From assembly GCF_028829235.1 (NCBI RefSeq), contig NZ_JAIWJY010000006.1, positions 62,001 to 126,000 of the forward strand: 64,000 bases of DNA, given 5' to 3'. This document shows positions 35,403-44,268 of the stretch, in pieces. Within the stretch, counting starts at the first letter, position 1. Every line of letters starts with the position of its first letter. The position numbers and the translations under genes are program-made. This DNA is from Tenacibaculum larymnensis (GTDB taxonomy: Bacteria; Bacteroidota; Bacteroidia; Flavobacteriales; Flavobacteriaceae). The notes under the pieces were generated by a model. That model saw only the letters and a list, made by a program, of their open reading frames with translations, searched no databases and was not told the DNA's origin.

Positions 35403-35558
35403 ATGTTAAAGAACATTTCAAACTTAGGTTCTGTTTTAAATAAACAAGAACAACAATCTATTAACGGAGGAACAACTGAATGTCGTTTCCTACCTCACCC
35501 TTGTGATGATCATCATGAATTTGATGAAAACTGTAGGTGTGTTCCCAAAACAATGTAA
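35403..35558 (+). CDS. GG-leader, Cys/His-rich peptide precursor 3
   Basis: 51 aa, found by hand. Leader MLKNISNLGSVLNKQEQQSI, then NGG and a core TTECRFLPHPCDDHHEFDEN followed by CRCVPKTM, with four Cys and three His. The acidic, His-rich core contrasts with the Gly/Ser-rich core of peptide 1. It is the only one of the three with the NGG rather than NGKG junction. Confidence 0.8.
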   Translation: MLKNISNLGSVLNKQEQQSINGGTTECRFLPHPCDDHHEFDENCRCVPKTM

Positions 35559-35569
35559 TTAAATTTATC

Positions 35570-35595
35570 AGCGAACTTCGGTTCGCTATTTTCTT
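35570..35595 (+). terminator. Terminator of peptide gene 3
   Basis: AGCGAAC-TTCG-GTTCGCT, the same tetraloop stem as after peptide 1, followed by ATTTTCTTTTT. Confidence 0.82.
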
Positions 35596-35649
35596 TTTAA
35601 AACTATTCTTGTTTTAAATACAACTAAGCTTAGTATTCAACTAAATATA

Positions 35650-35686
35650 AAACAGTCATCTTAACTTGATAAAATGACTGTTTTTT
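35650..35686. terminator. Bidirectional terminator-like hairpin
   Basis: AAACAGTCAT and ATGACTGTTT pair around a 14-nt loop, with T6 on plus and A-rich sequence on the other side. It separates the peptide locus from the minus-strand LRR gene. Confidence 0.75.
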
Positions 35687-35707
35687 GTTAACCCTAATTA
35701 ATACTAA

Positions 35708-36307
35708 CTAGTACAACACAAAATCAATATTATCAATATCTGCCCCTCTAAAAGCTCCAGTAATACTACCTTCTAATTTTTGAGGCAAAATTACTTTTCT
35801 TAACTTCTTACTATCTTTAAAAGAATCACTCCCTAGGGTTGTTATGTGTTCTGGAATTGTAAGTTCTTCAAAATTATTTTCTGCAAAACAATCGTTATAC
35901 AATGTAGTTACTGACTCTGGTAAATCTATACTTGTAAGCGCATTTCCTACAAAACAAAACATATGAATCGTTGTAATTGGTGCTTCAATAACTAGTTTTT
36001 CAATTTTATTTCTTCCAAAAGCCCCTCCTCTAATTTCTGTTACTTTTGAAGGAATTACCAACTCTTTAATTTCATTTTCATAAAAAGCATCTTCATCTAT
36101 ATACTCTAGAAACTTTGGTAAAACCACCGCTTTGAGCCCTTTGTTATCAAAAGCTTCCCTTAGTATATATTTTACAGGTTTATCGTTAATATTATCGGGG
36201 ATCACAATATCAGTAGACTTTCCTGTATAATCTAAAATTGCAATACCTCCGTTAAGTTCTCTAAAAGAATAATCCTCATTTTTTAAAATAGCAACTTGTT
36301 CTTCCAT
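35708..36307 (-). CDS. BspA-type leucine-rich-repeat protein (LRR_5)
   Basis: 199 aa from the ATG at 36307; an upstream TTG at 36349 is less likely. It contains about six repeats of the BspA/Treponema type (I..AF...L..V.LP..), e.g. IDEDAFYENEIKELVIPSKV and YNDCFAENNFEELTIPEHIT. No signal peptide or sorting domain is visible, unlike most BspA proteins, so it may be cytoplasmic. It is likely a protein-binding module; the partner is unknown. Confidence 0.82.
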   Translation of the reverse strand: MEEQVAILKNEDYSFRELNGGIAILDYTGKSTDIVIPDNINDKPVKYILREAFDNKGLKAVVLPKFLEYIDEDAFYENEIKELVIPSKVTEIRGGAFGRNKIEKLVIEAPITTIHMFCFVGNALTSIDLPESVTTLYNDCFAENNFEELTIPEHITTLGSDSFKDSKKLRKVILPQKLEGSITGAFRGADIDNIDFVLY

Positions 36308-36530
36308 TTTTATTTGATATGATGTTTTATTATTAATTACAAGTATCAAATGTATACGGTAGGTAATAGCCTATAAAAAGTAGTTTGTTTTCGTAGCATT
36401 TGTTTTTATATTCGTAATTATACTGGCTAACCCTGTTTACTGATCAGATATACAAAATTGCGATAATTAGATTTTTTAAAATTTTTAATCAAATTGCTAC
36501 TATTCTGAAAACAACTCATAAAAATATTGC

Positions 36531-37016
36531 ATGAAAATAATACTAACAAAATTTACAGAATCTGACTTTACCGATTATTTCAAACTCGTAAATAATGAAA
36601 AAGTCATGGAAATGATTACCGAAAGAGCTATTGAATTAGAGGAAGCTAAAAAAGACTTTGAAAAATTAATAAAAAACAACAGGCTTACATCAAGTTTCGG
36701 TAACTTCAAAATTATTGATGAAAATACAAATGAGTTTTTAGGATTAGCTAAACTAAAAATAACAGAGGTTAACACTACTGAAGCTGAACTAGGATATATG
36801 CTTTTGCCTGAACACTGGGGAAAAGGAATTGCTAGTACTGTTGGAAGAAGGTTAATTGAAATAGGTAAAAAACAAAACTCTTTAAAAAGAATTTTTGCAA
36901 TAATAGACCCTAAAAATATTCCCTCAAGAAAAGTTTTAACAAATAATGGATTCTACTCAAAAGAGTTTAAAGATTTTGACGGATTACCTGGAGAAATACT
37001 CGAATTAAATTTATAA
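36531..37016 (+). CDS. GNAT acetyltransferase, RimJ/RimL type
   Basis: 161 aa. GNAT core: LGLAKLKITEVNTTEAELGYMLLPEHWGKGIAS (acetyl-CoA loop of the Q/RxxGxG/A type, here HWGKGIAS) and NIPSRKVLTNNGF at the C-terminus. The acceptor is unknown. It is monocistronic. Confidence 0.85.
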   Translation: MKIILTKFTESDFTDYFKLVNNEKVMEMITERAIELEEAKKDFEKLIKNNRLTSSFGNFKIIDENTNEFLGLAKLKITEVNTTEAELGYMLLPEHWGKGIASTVGRRLIEIGKKQNSLKRIFAIIDPKNIPSRKVLTNNGFYSKEFKDFDGLPGEILELNL

Positions 37017-37155
37017 ATATGTTTTGCATATATAAATTCTAAAAGAATATTAATTCATTAATACTAAAAACTAACATTCAACTATTTTTTGAGCGAAGAT
37101 TAAAACCTTACCTTTAGAAAGACTGTATACGTAATCTTAAATAAACCTAGAACTA

Positions 37156-37533
37156 ATGAATAAAAGTGAAATAGCTAAAAAATACCTAGAACACCTAGAA
37201 AATGGAAATATAGAAAAGGTTATTAATCTGTTTAGCAATAACGGAATTGTTGAGTCTCCTATCTATGGAATTAAAAAAGCTGACAAATTTTATCGTGAAT
37301 TAAATAATGACACTTCTAATTCTGAACTTTTCCTAAAAGGGATTTTTGAACAAAATGATTCTAACAATTTAGCTCTTTACTTCACCTATAAATGGACTTT
37401 AAAAAACAATGAAAAAGTAGAGTTTGATGTTGTTGATATTATTGAACTTGATTCTGAAAACAAAATAACCAAGCTAAAAATAATTTACGACACTGTTATT
37501 TCTAGAAAGTTAGTAAATGACTTAAATGAGTAA
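37156..37533 (+). CDS. SnoaL/NTF2-like protein
   Basis: 125 aa. KYLEHLENGNIEKVINLFSNNGIVESP at the start and a curved beta-sheet pattern (LALYFTYKW, VEFDVVDIIELDSENKITKLKI) mark an NTF2-like fold. These proteins bind small hydrophobic ligands or act as isomerases. Function unknown. The next gene follows 17 bp later, so a two-gene unit is likely. Confidence 0.7.
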   Translation: MNKSEIAKKYLEHLENGNIEKVINLFSNNGIVESPIYGIKKADKFYRELNNDTSNSELFLKGIFEQNDSNNLALYFTYKWTLKNNEKVEFDVVDIIELDSENKITKLKIIYDTVISRKLVNDLNE

Positions 37534-37550
37534 AGCTCAACCAATCAAAA

Positions 37551-38168
37551 ATGCTGAAGTTTTTAAAGAAAATATTTAGTAAAAAAGGAACCTTTTTTGG
37601 GGCTACGAATTATAAAATAGATGATATGATTTGTGGCATTGGAAAAGCTAAAATTCTAGAAACTGAGATTGAAATTTCAGAATACCCTTTTAAACCATCA
37701 GCTGTATTCCCTAATAAAACAATTAAAGCTAGTAAAATAATTGCTATTTGCCATCAATCTTATCCCCCATTAATTAAAATGGGTAATGAAGTTATATTTA
37801 TCTCTCGAGAACATGCCGAGTTACTTAAAGAGTTTACAGAAAGAAACAACATAGCTACTTTTAGAGAAACCAAAAACTGGAACTGGTTATTAGAGCCATA
37901 CCTTGACACAGAAAACACTCCAGAAGAAAATATTAAAACAACCCAATTACTAAACAAACACGGTATTTCTAACTCTGAGATAACAAAAATAAGAGACGAA
38001 GTAGGTAAACAAATGTATAAATACAATTTTGACACCATGCTTTGGGATTGGTTTAGTTTAGGGTTACCAGATGTATTAGCTGCAATGAGAGTTAAATATG
38101 ATGAAAAAGAATTTGCTGATTTTTATAAAAGAGCAATGGAAATTGAGCTTAGAAATAAAAACAAATAA
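37551..38168 (+). CDS. Hypothetical protein, 205 aa
   Basis: Not recognised. The basic N-terminus MLKFLKKIFSKKGTFFG is not a signal peptide. The body is mixed alpha/beta, with a Trp-rich stretch (KNWNWLLEPYLDT) and a helical C-terminus. It is probably cotranscribed with the NTF2-like gene. Confidence 0.6.
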   Translation: MLKFLKKIFSKKGTFFGATNYKIDDMICGIGKAKILETEIEISEYPFKPSAVFPNKTIKASKIIAICHQSYPPLIKMGNEVIFISREHAELLKEFTERNNIATFRETKNWNWLLEPYLDTENTPEENIKTTQLLNKHGISNSEITKIRDEVGKQMYKYNFDTMLWDWFSLGLPDVLAAMRVKYDEKEFADFYKRAMEIELRNKNK

Positions 38169-38374
38169 CACCCCTAGTTCTCCTCTACTATTTTAAGTAA
38201 ACATACTAAGAATTGTTATTTACAACTACAAAAATAACAATGACTTAACAGACTATTTACGCTCTCTTCACTTATAAAAAATACTAACTTATAAATTTGG
38301 CAACTAATCAATTAACTATTTCTGTAGTCTAGATTCAATAAGAATTTATACAACATCAAACTAATTTAACCCCC

Positions 38375-40705
38375 ATGAGAAAAACTATTTTTTTTGCTTG
38401 CTTCTTATTAATAGGAAGCCTTATCAAATTACACGCACAAAGTGTAAACCCTTCAAAAACCACTTATGCTCCTAACGAAGCTATAACTGTCAATTTTTCT
38501 AACGGTCCAGGAAATTCAAAAGATTGGATTGGCGTCTACAATCAAGGAGATACACCTGGGCTTGTAAGCTCTATTGATTGGTTGTATGTAAATGGAAAAC
38601 AAAGTGCTACCAAAAAACTGAAAAATGGTAGTGTTACCTTTTCCTCTGGTTTACCAAATACTGGAACTTATAAAGTATATTTTTTTCAGAATGACGGTTA
38701 TACCGTGTTAGCTTCTTCAAGTTTTACGGTGGGTACAGAAACTCCAACCTGCTCTCCTATTTCACAATCTGGATGGACTTTACAATATGTAGACAGTCAA
38801 GAAACATCAGGTGAAAACGGAGTAGCTACTAATGCTTTTGATGGTGACTCATCAACTATTTGGCATACCGAATGGAGTTCTAATCAACCAACGCACCCAC
38901 ATGAAATTCAGATTAACTTAAACGGTATTTATGATGTTTGCGAGCTAAAATACTTACCTCGCCAAACAGGGACTAACGGTACCATAGCCGATTATCAAAT
39001 TTATGTAAGTGATACTCCTTCTAATTGGGGGGCTGCGGTAGCCACCGGAACTTTTGCTTCCAATCAAACAGAAAAAACTGTTAGTTTTCCTAAAAAACAA
39101 GGACAATATGTACGCTTAGTAGCTACTTCTGATATCAACGGAGGAAATTATACCTCTGCTGCAGAAATCAATATTGGAGGAACTTTAATTCAAGCAGGAG
39201 CTCCAGTAGCTAACTTTACATCAAACACCTCTTCTATTATCGCAGGACAACAAATTTCTTTTACAGATAGTTCTACCAACAATCCTACTTCTTGGAATTG
39301 GACATTTGAAGGAGGAACACCTGCCACCAGTACCGCTCAAAATCCAGTAGTAACATATACTACCGAAGGAACTTACAATGTAACCTTAACCGCTAGTAAT
39401 ACTACGGGCAGTAATACCACTATTAAAACCAATTATATTACTGTACGTAACACCAATAGCCTTAAAGTATTGCAATTTAATATTTGGCAAGAAGGAACTT
39501 CAGTACCAAACGGAATGACCTATATTAGAGATGTAATTGCTGAAGTAAATCCTGATATTGTATGTTTTAGCGAAGTAAGAAACTATACGGGGGATTGGAC
39601 TACTAAAATTGTAAACAACCTTGCTGCTATTGGCTTAAATTATAACAGAGGTTATGCTTATGGCGATGTTTCTATCATTAGTAAATACCCAATTACCTCA
39701 TCGGGTACCAACCTTGGTGCGATTTCGGTTTTTGAGGTAGATGTTAACGGACAAAGTGTAGTGGTAGCAACGGCACACTTGGATTATACTTACTATGCTA
39801 CCTATCTTCCAAGAGGATACAACTGTGGAGGTTCTTCACCTTACACTGGATGGAGTAAAATAGGTGCTTCGAATCAAGATCCGCAACCAGTTACAGATCC
39901 TGCTATCATTTCAGAACAAAACTTAGGTTCACGAAGAGATGAGCAAATTGCTGCATTTATCAATCATATAAAAAATGAAACTCGTCCAGTAATTTTAGTG
40001 GGAGATTTTAACGAACCTTCGCACTTAGACTGGACCTCAAGACAAGCCAATATGTTTGACCATCACGGAGTAGTATTCCCTTGGCATACGACCAAAACTT
40101 TAGAAAATAATGGTTTTGTAGATGCTTTTAGAGAAGTATATCCTGATGAAGTTACCAATCCTGGTATCACATGGCCTTCTGTTGCTACAGGGGTTGGAAG
40201 CACTAGCTGGACACCAGAAGCTGACGAAAGAGATCGTATTGACTATATTTTTTACCGAGGTACTACCCTTTCTGCTACGAGTGCTGCTCTTGTAGGTCCA
40301 AAAGCTTCGTATGTTAACAATGTATCGAGTACTGCTAATACCCAAAACGACACGTTTGAAGCAGATCAATTGCCTTGGCCTTCTGACCATAAAGGAGTTA
40401 GTGCGGTAATCAATCTATCAGCAAATAGTGCAGCTAGAATGTTTGAAACAACCGATAACACTACACAAATCGAAGATATCTTTAGCGTATATCCTAACCC
40501 TACAAAAGGTATGGTGAATATCAAGTGTGAAGACTGTACTCCGTTTACCTATACAGTACGAAACTTTTTAGGGCAAACAATTTTACAGCAAAACACTACA
40601 CAAAACAATGTGAACATTAATTTAAAATCAGCCCCTAAAGGAATGTATTTTATTGATGTAAAAACCAAGAAAAAAACGCTTACCTATAAAATTATAAAAG
40701 AATAA
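38375..40705 (+). CDS. Secreted endonuclease/exonuclease/phosphatase-domain protein with discoidin and PKD modules, T9SS cargo
   Basis: 776 aa. Signal peptide (1-21), a beta-sandwich (22-120; TYAPNEAITVNFSNGPGNSKDWIGVY), an F5/8C discoidin domain (about 130-270), a PKD domain (about 275-360; SWNWTFEGGTPAT), and an EEP nuclease/phosphodiesterase domain (about 363-690) with QFNIWQE, CFSEVR, LVGDFNEPS, RIDYIF and SDHKGV. It ends in a type IX secretion sorting domain (YPNPTKGMVNI to the end). It probably acts outside the cell on phosphodiesters such as sphingomyelin, inositol phosphates or DNA; which one is not decided. Confidence 0.9.
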   Translation: MRKTIFFACFLLIGSLIKLHAQSVNPSKTTYAPNEAITVNFSNGPGNSKDWIGVYNQGDTPGLVSSIDWLYVNGKQSATKKLKNGSVTFSSGLPNTGTYKVYFFQNDGYTVLASSSFTVGTETPTCSPISQSGWTLQYVDSQETSGENGVATNAFDGDSSTIWHTEWSSNQPTHPHEIQINLNGIYDVCELKYLPRQTGTNGTIADYQIYVSDTPSNWGAAVATGTFASNQTEKTVSFPKKQGQYVRLVATSDINGGNYTSAAEINIGGTLIQAGAPVANFTSNTSSIIAGQQISFTDSSTNNPTSWNWTFEGGTPATSTAQNPVVTYTTEGTYNVTLTASNTTGSNTTIKTNYITVRNTNSLKVLQFNIWQEGTSVPNGMTYIRDVIAEVNPDIVCFSEVRNYTGDWTTKIVNNLAAIGLNYNRGYAYGDVSIISKYPITSSGTNLGAISVFEVDVNGQSVVVATAHLDYTYYATYLPRGYNCGGSSPYTGWSKIGASNQDPQPVTDPAIISEQNLGSRRDEQIAAFINHIKNETRPVILVGDFNEPSHLDWTSRQANMFDHHGVVFPWHTTKTLENNGFVDAFREVYPDEVTNPGITWPSVATGVGSTSWTPEADERDRIDYIFYRGTTLSATSAALVGPKASYVNNVSSTANTQNDTFEADQLPWPSDHKGVSAVINLSANSAARMFETTDNTTQIEDIFSVYPNPTKGMVNIKCEDCTPFTYTVRNFLGQTILQQNTTQNNVNINLKSAPKGMYFIDVKTKKKTLTYKIIKE

Positions 40706-40753
40706 AACGCTTACAAGAATCTAATACAGAAACAGATAATTATTGATACCACA

Positions 40754-40782
40754 AAATCCCAAGTTACTAGCTTGGGATTTAT
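40754..40782 (+). terminator. Terminator after the secreted EEP protein
   Basis: AAATCCCAAG-TTACTAG-CTTGGGATTT, the same stem family as at 26011 and 27230, with a poor T-run. Confidence 0.7.
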
Positions 40783-40873
40783 TAGTATATTTAGTTCGCA
40801 AAAATGAAAATTCGGCTCGTGCTAAATCCGAAAAGTTAGCGTTTATTTATACGCTACGTTTCATACACAAGAC

Positions 40874-40883
40874 CGTTGTGCGT
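40874..40883. repeat. Inverted flank (left) of the GNAT cassette-like unit
   Basis: CGTTGTGCGT lies 18 bp before the GNAT ATG. Its partner ACGCACAAC lies at 41315-41323, just after the stop. An AGCGT-TTATTTAT-ACGCT hairpin precedes it at about 40839-40856. Confidence 0.5.
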
Positions 40884-40901
40884 CATTTAAGAAAAACCTA
40901 A

Positions 40902-41309
40902 ATGAAAAACTATAAAGTAATAGAAAATCAAATCCCAATTGATATTTATCAAAAGTTAAGAATTGATTGTGGACTATCAAGTAAAACTGACAAAGCAAGT
41001 CGAATCGGATTAAAAAACTCAATTCATTCAATGATGATTGAATTTGAAAATGAGATAATCGGAATGGGAAGAATAATCGGAGATGGAGGGTGTTTTTGTC
41101 AAATAGTTGATATTTGTATTTTACCTAAACATCAAGGACAAGGACTTGGAAAAATAATTATGAGAAATTTAACTGAATTCATAAATGATGAATTACCTGA
41201 ATCTTGTTACGTGAGTTTGATTGCGGATGGAAATGCTTCTTTCTTATATGAAAAATTTGGGTTTAAAAATACTATGCCTGAATCAAAAGGAATGTTCCTA
41301 AAAAAATAA
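40902..41309 (+). CDS. GNAT acetyltransferase, 135 aa
   Basis: A small GNAT: IIGMGRIIGDGGCFCQIVDICILPKHQGQGLGKIIMRN, with the acetyl-CoA loop QGQGLGK, and FLYEKFGFKNTMPESKGMFL at the C-terminus. The N-terminal half is short. It is similar in layout to GNATs that act on small amines or antibiotics, but the substrate is unknown. It is flanked by inverted 9-bp sequences suggesting a mobile gene unit. Confidence 0.82.
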   Translation: MKNYKVIENQIPIDIYQKLRIDCGLSSKTDKASRIGLKNSIHSMMIEFENEIIGMGRIIGDGGCFCQIVDICILPKHQGQGLGKIIMRNLTEFINDELPESCYVSLIADGNASFLYEKFGFKNTMPESKGMFLKK

Positions 41310-41314
41310 AACGA

Positions 41315-41334
41315 ACGCACAACAATGGTTATAA
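41315..41334. repeat. Inverted flank (right) of the GNAT unit and shared AACAATGG tail
   Basis: ACGCACAAC (41315-41323) mirrors the left flank. It overlaps AACAATGGTTATAA (41321-41334), nearly the same as AACAATGGCTATAA at 33104-33117 after the DUF3667 gene. Confidence 0.45.
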
Positions 41335-41451
41335 GTAATTGCTTGTTCTTGCCTACTTCTAAAAATCCTAGCGCATTTTCTATTCAGTTTGTATTTATTA
41401 AATTGGGTGCTTTAACCATTCAAAAAAAGCTAGCATAACCCAAAATCAATT

Positions 41452-43020
41452 ATGAAAAAACTAACTCTCTTTCTCTCACTAATAACCATTGTTTTTCTAA
41501 CTAACTCTATTAACGCACAAGAAATAAATTCCTCTGAAATTGACGCTCTTGTAAATAGAGCGTTAGCATCAACTCCTTCTGTAGGAATTGCAGTCGCTGT
41601 AGTAAAAGATGGAAAAGTTATTCACTCTAAAGGATACGGAGTTAAATCTATTAAAAATAAAGAAAAGGTAGACAAAAACACCTTGTTTGCCATTGCTTCA
41701 AATTCAAAAGCATTTACTGCCGCTACCCTAGCAATATTGGTTGATGAAGGAAAACTAAAGTGGGAAGATAAAGTAATTACTCACATTCCTGAGTTTAAAA
41801 TGTACAACGATTATGTGACCGCTAATTTTACCATTCTAGACCTTTTAACCCATAGAAGCGGTTTAGGACTTGGGGCAGGCGATTTAATGTTTTTCCCTGA
41901 TGGATCTAATTTTACCATCAAAGATGTAGTGAGTAGTTTTCAATATCAAAAACCAGTTTCAGCTTTTCGTACCAAATACGATTATGACAATCTTCTGTAC
42001 ATCGTAGCAGGAGAAATCGTAAATCGAATTAGTGGTATGTCTTGGGCTGATTTTGTACAATCCAGAATATTTAACCCACTAGGAATGAAAAATTCTGCTC
42101 CTATAAGTTCTAAATTAGCTAAAAATGCAAACCTAGCATTACCTCATGATTCTGAAGGAGAAAAAATTAAACAATTAACTACTTACGATAACGATTTGAT
42201 TGCAGCTGCTGGTGGTATTTATGCAAGCGTACAAGATTTAACCCAATGGATGCTTATGCAACTAAATAATGGAAAATACGGCAAAGAGTTATCTAATCAA
42301 TTGTTTTCTGGAAAACAGCAAAGACAAATGTGGAGCCCTCATACTAACTTAAGATTCACCACAAAACCCAACCCTAGAACTCAACAACATTTTTCCGCTT
42401 ACGGTTTAGGTTGGTTTATCACAGATAAACAAGGAAAAATTGTGATTAGCCATACAGGTGGTTTAGCAGGCATGCTATCAAAAACGGTTTTAGTTCCTGA
42501 GCTTGATTTGGGAATTGTAGTTTTAACAAACTCCTTACCTGGCGGAAAAGCTTATAGTTCTATTCCCGAAACAATTTTGGATTCGTACTTAAAAATTCAA
42601 GCAAAAGATTGGGTAAAAATATTAGCAGATCAAGCAAAAGCTACTGGACAAGAATCAGATTCAGTAACTACCAAAGTTTGGATAACTGTTGAGCAAAACA
42701 AATCCGTAAACATCAATTTAAACAACTATCTTGGGACTTATAAAGATAATTGGTTTGGTGAGGTAGAAATATCGTTAAAGAATGGAAAGCTTTGGTTTAC
42801 TTCTAAACGCTCACCTAAATTGAATGGACAAATGTTCTACTACAAAGCGACTACTTTTGCAATTAAATGGGAATATAAAGACATGAATGCCGATGCGTTT
42901 GCTACGTTTAATTTAGATGAAGAAGGCAAAGCAATTGGTATAAAAATGAAAGGTATATCCCCTAATATTGATTTTAGTTTTGATTTCCATGATTTAAATT
43001 TAAAACGAATTGAGAAATAA
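41452..43020 (+). CDS. Beta-lactamase-family serine hydrolase, secreted
   Basis: 522 aa. Signal peptide (1-22, ending INAQ). Catalytic SNSK (the SxxK tetrad, about residue 82), YDN in FRTKYDYDNLLYIV, and the third motif HTGGLAG. A C-terminal lipocalin-like DUF3471 domain (about 420-520) follows. The family includes class C beta-lactamase relatives, D-aminopeptidases and esterases; no antibiotic resistance can be inferred. The next reading frame is a broken TenA-like gene directly after the stop. Confidence 0.88.
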   Translation: MKKLTLFLSLITIVFLTNSINAQEINSSEIDALVNRALASTPSVGIAVAVVKDGKVIHSKGYGVKSIKNKEKVDKNTLFAIASNSKAFTAATLAILVDEGKLKWEDKVITHIPEFKMYNDYVTANFTILDLLTHRSGLGLGAGDLMFFPDGSNFTIKDVVSSFQYQKPVSAFRTKYDYDNLLYIVAGEIVNRISGMSWADFVQSRIFNPLGMKNSAPISSKLAKNANLALPHDSEGEKIKQLTTYDNDLIAAAGGIYASVQDLTQWMLMQLNNGKYGKELSNQLFSGKQQRQMWSPHTNLRFTTKPNPRTQQHFSAYGLGWFITDKQGKIVISHTGGLAGMLSKTVLVPELDLGIVVLTNSLPGGKAYSSIPETILDSYLKIQAKDWVKILADQAKATGQESDSVTTKVWITVEQNKSVNINLNNYLGTYKDNWFGEVEISLKNGKLWFTSKRSPKLNGQMFYYKATTFAIKWEYKDMNADAFATFNLDEEGKAIGIKMKGISPNIDFSFDFHDLNLKRIEK

Positions 43021-43021
43021 T

Positions 43022-43702
43022 AGAGCTACCCAACTGGACCATAAATTTGTAACGGAGCACAAATTATCAACCGCTCCCCCACCAGCAGATTCATTGTTTT
43101 GGAACATGTGGAATGCTTGCCAAGAAATTGCTGATAAAGCATTGAACACTCAATTTATTTAAGAGATAAAATCAGGAACACTTAATCCAGTAGATTACGG
43201 AGGTTTTAATATTAATGATGCTTATTATTGTTTTAACGGAGCCCAAGATTATTTAACTGCTATGAACAGAGCTTCGAATCCTATCCTTAAAGCACTTTTA
43301 TTCAAAAAATATGATAGCTATCAAAAATACAATGAAACATTTCCTAAAACATGGCATATAAAAGACGCTAAGGGAATTGTACCCAATGAAGTTTGTAAAC
43401 AATATTCTCTATTTGAGTCTATGGTAGCCTCTCATCAAGATCCCATTTATGCACTTATAGTAATGATACCTTGTGAATATTTATGGGCTTGGTTAGCAGA
43501 ACAGCTTGCTCCTACTTCTTCAAAAAATCTTTATGCTTCCTGGATTGCTGGTAACAACGATCCTAGTGGAGCTTACGCTATCGGAAACTTTTTAATTGAA
43601 TATCAGAAAGAAAATCCTATAGATGAAAAATTAGCTACACAATTTTACACCCAAGCAATAACCTACGAATATCAAAATTTCAATACTGCATTAAACAGTT
43701 AA
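43022..43702 (+). pseudogene. TenA/THI-4-family gene, interrupted by an in-frame stop
   Basis: One continuous frame reads LDHKFVTEHKLSTAPPPADS, LFWNMWNACQEIADKALNTQ, then FI, a TAA stop at 43160-43162, and continues EIKSGTLNPVDYGGFNINDA through to AYAIGNFLIEYQKENPIDEK. The downstream part alone could start at an ATG at 43262 (146 aa). No start codon is present upstream of the stop, so the 5' end looks lost too, right at the hydrolase stop codon. The intact fold would be heme-oxygenase-like (thiaminase II or a regulator-like TenA). The stop fits a CAA-to-TAA change. The 146-aa remnant may still be made. Confidence 0.75.
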
Positions 43703-43768
43703 TCATTCAGTAAAACAAGCGAATTAACATTCTTAAAATAATTTTCACATAATTTCACAATAATTAAA

Positions 43769-43799
43769 TTGTATGCAATTTAATTGTGCAATATATTTG
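43769..43799 (+). promoter_or_regulatory. ohrR promoter with overlapping dyads
   Basis: TTG (43769-43771), 20 bp, TATATTTG (43792-43799) match the Bacteroidota promoter. The spacer contains AATTG-TATG-CAATT and an adjacent GCAATT-T-AATTGTGC dyad, resembling OhrR boxes and implying autorepression. Confidence 0.7.
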
Positions 43800-43821
43800 T
43801 GTCGTCATTTATAAGTCAATT

Positions 43822-44268
43822 ATGTCAGAACAATTAAAATTAACCAATCAAGTATGCTTTCCAGTTTATACACTAGCGAAAGAAGTAATTAGTTTATACC
43901 GTCCCATACTAAAAAAGCTAGATTTAACATACCCTCAATATTTAGTAATGTTAGTTTTATGGGAAGAAGGTGGTCAAAGTGTCTCAGAAATAGGTTCTAA
44001 ACTTAATTTGGACAGTGGTACCCTTACTCCTTTACTTAAAAGGTTAGAACAGAAAAAACTTGTAGAGAGAAAAAGAGAGATAGCGGATGAACGCGTTGTG
44101 AAAATTAATTTAACAGAACTGGGGGAAAATATCCAAGAAAAAGCAGAATGCGTCCCTGGTCAAATTATGACTTCGTTAAATATTCCTGTTGACAAATTAA
44201 CAGAGCTCAAAAATATAATAGAACATATATTAAATCAGATTAATGGAAAAAATAAAACCAATTTATAA
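43822..44268 (+). CDS. ohrR: MarR/OhrR-family peroxide-sensing repressor
   Basis: 148 aa from the ATG at 43822; a longer reading from 43786 would run over the promoter. A winged helix (QSVSEIGSKLNLDSGTLTPLLKRLEQKKLVERKRE) follows an N-terminal LTNQVCFPVY whose Cys12 corresponds to the redox-active Cys of OhrR. Oxidation by organic hydroperoxides would release the operator. Its end overlaps the ohr start by 26 bp, supporting translational coupling. Confidence 0.9.
   Translation: MSEQLKLTNQVCFPVYTLAKEVISLYRPILKKLDLTYPQYLVMLVLWEEGGQSVSEIGSKLNLDSGTLTPLLKRLEQKKLVERKREIADERVVKINLTELGENIQEKAECVPGQIMTSLNIPVDKLTELKNIIEHILNQINGKNKTNL

Noticed and set aside
40834-41334. Integron attC sites around the GNAT gene
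   Set aside because: The inverted flanks do not fit the RYYYAAC/GTTRRRY core pattern and no integrase is visible.
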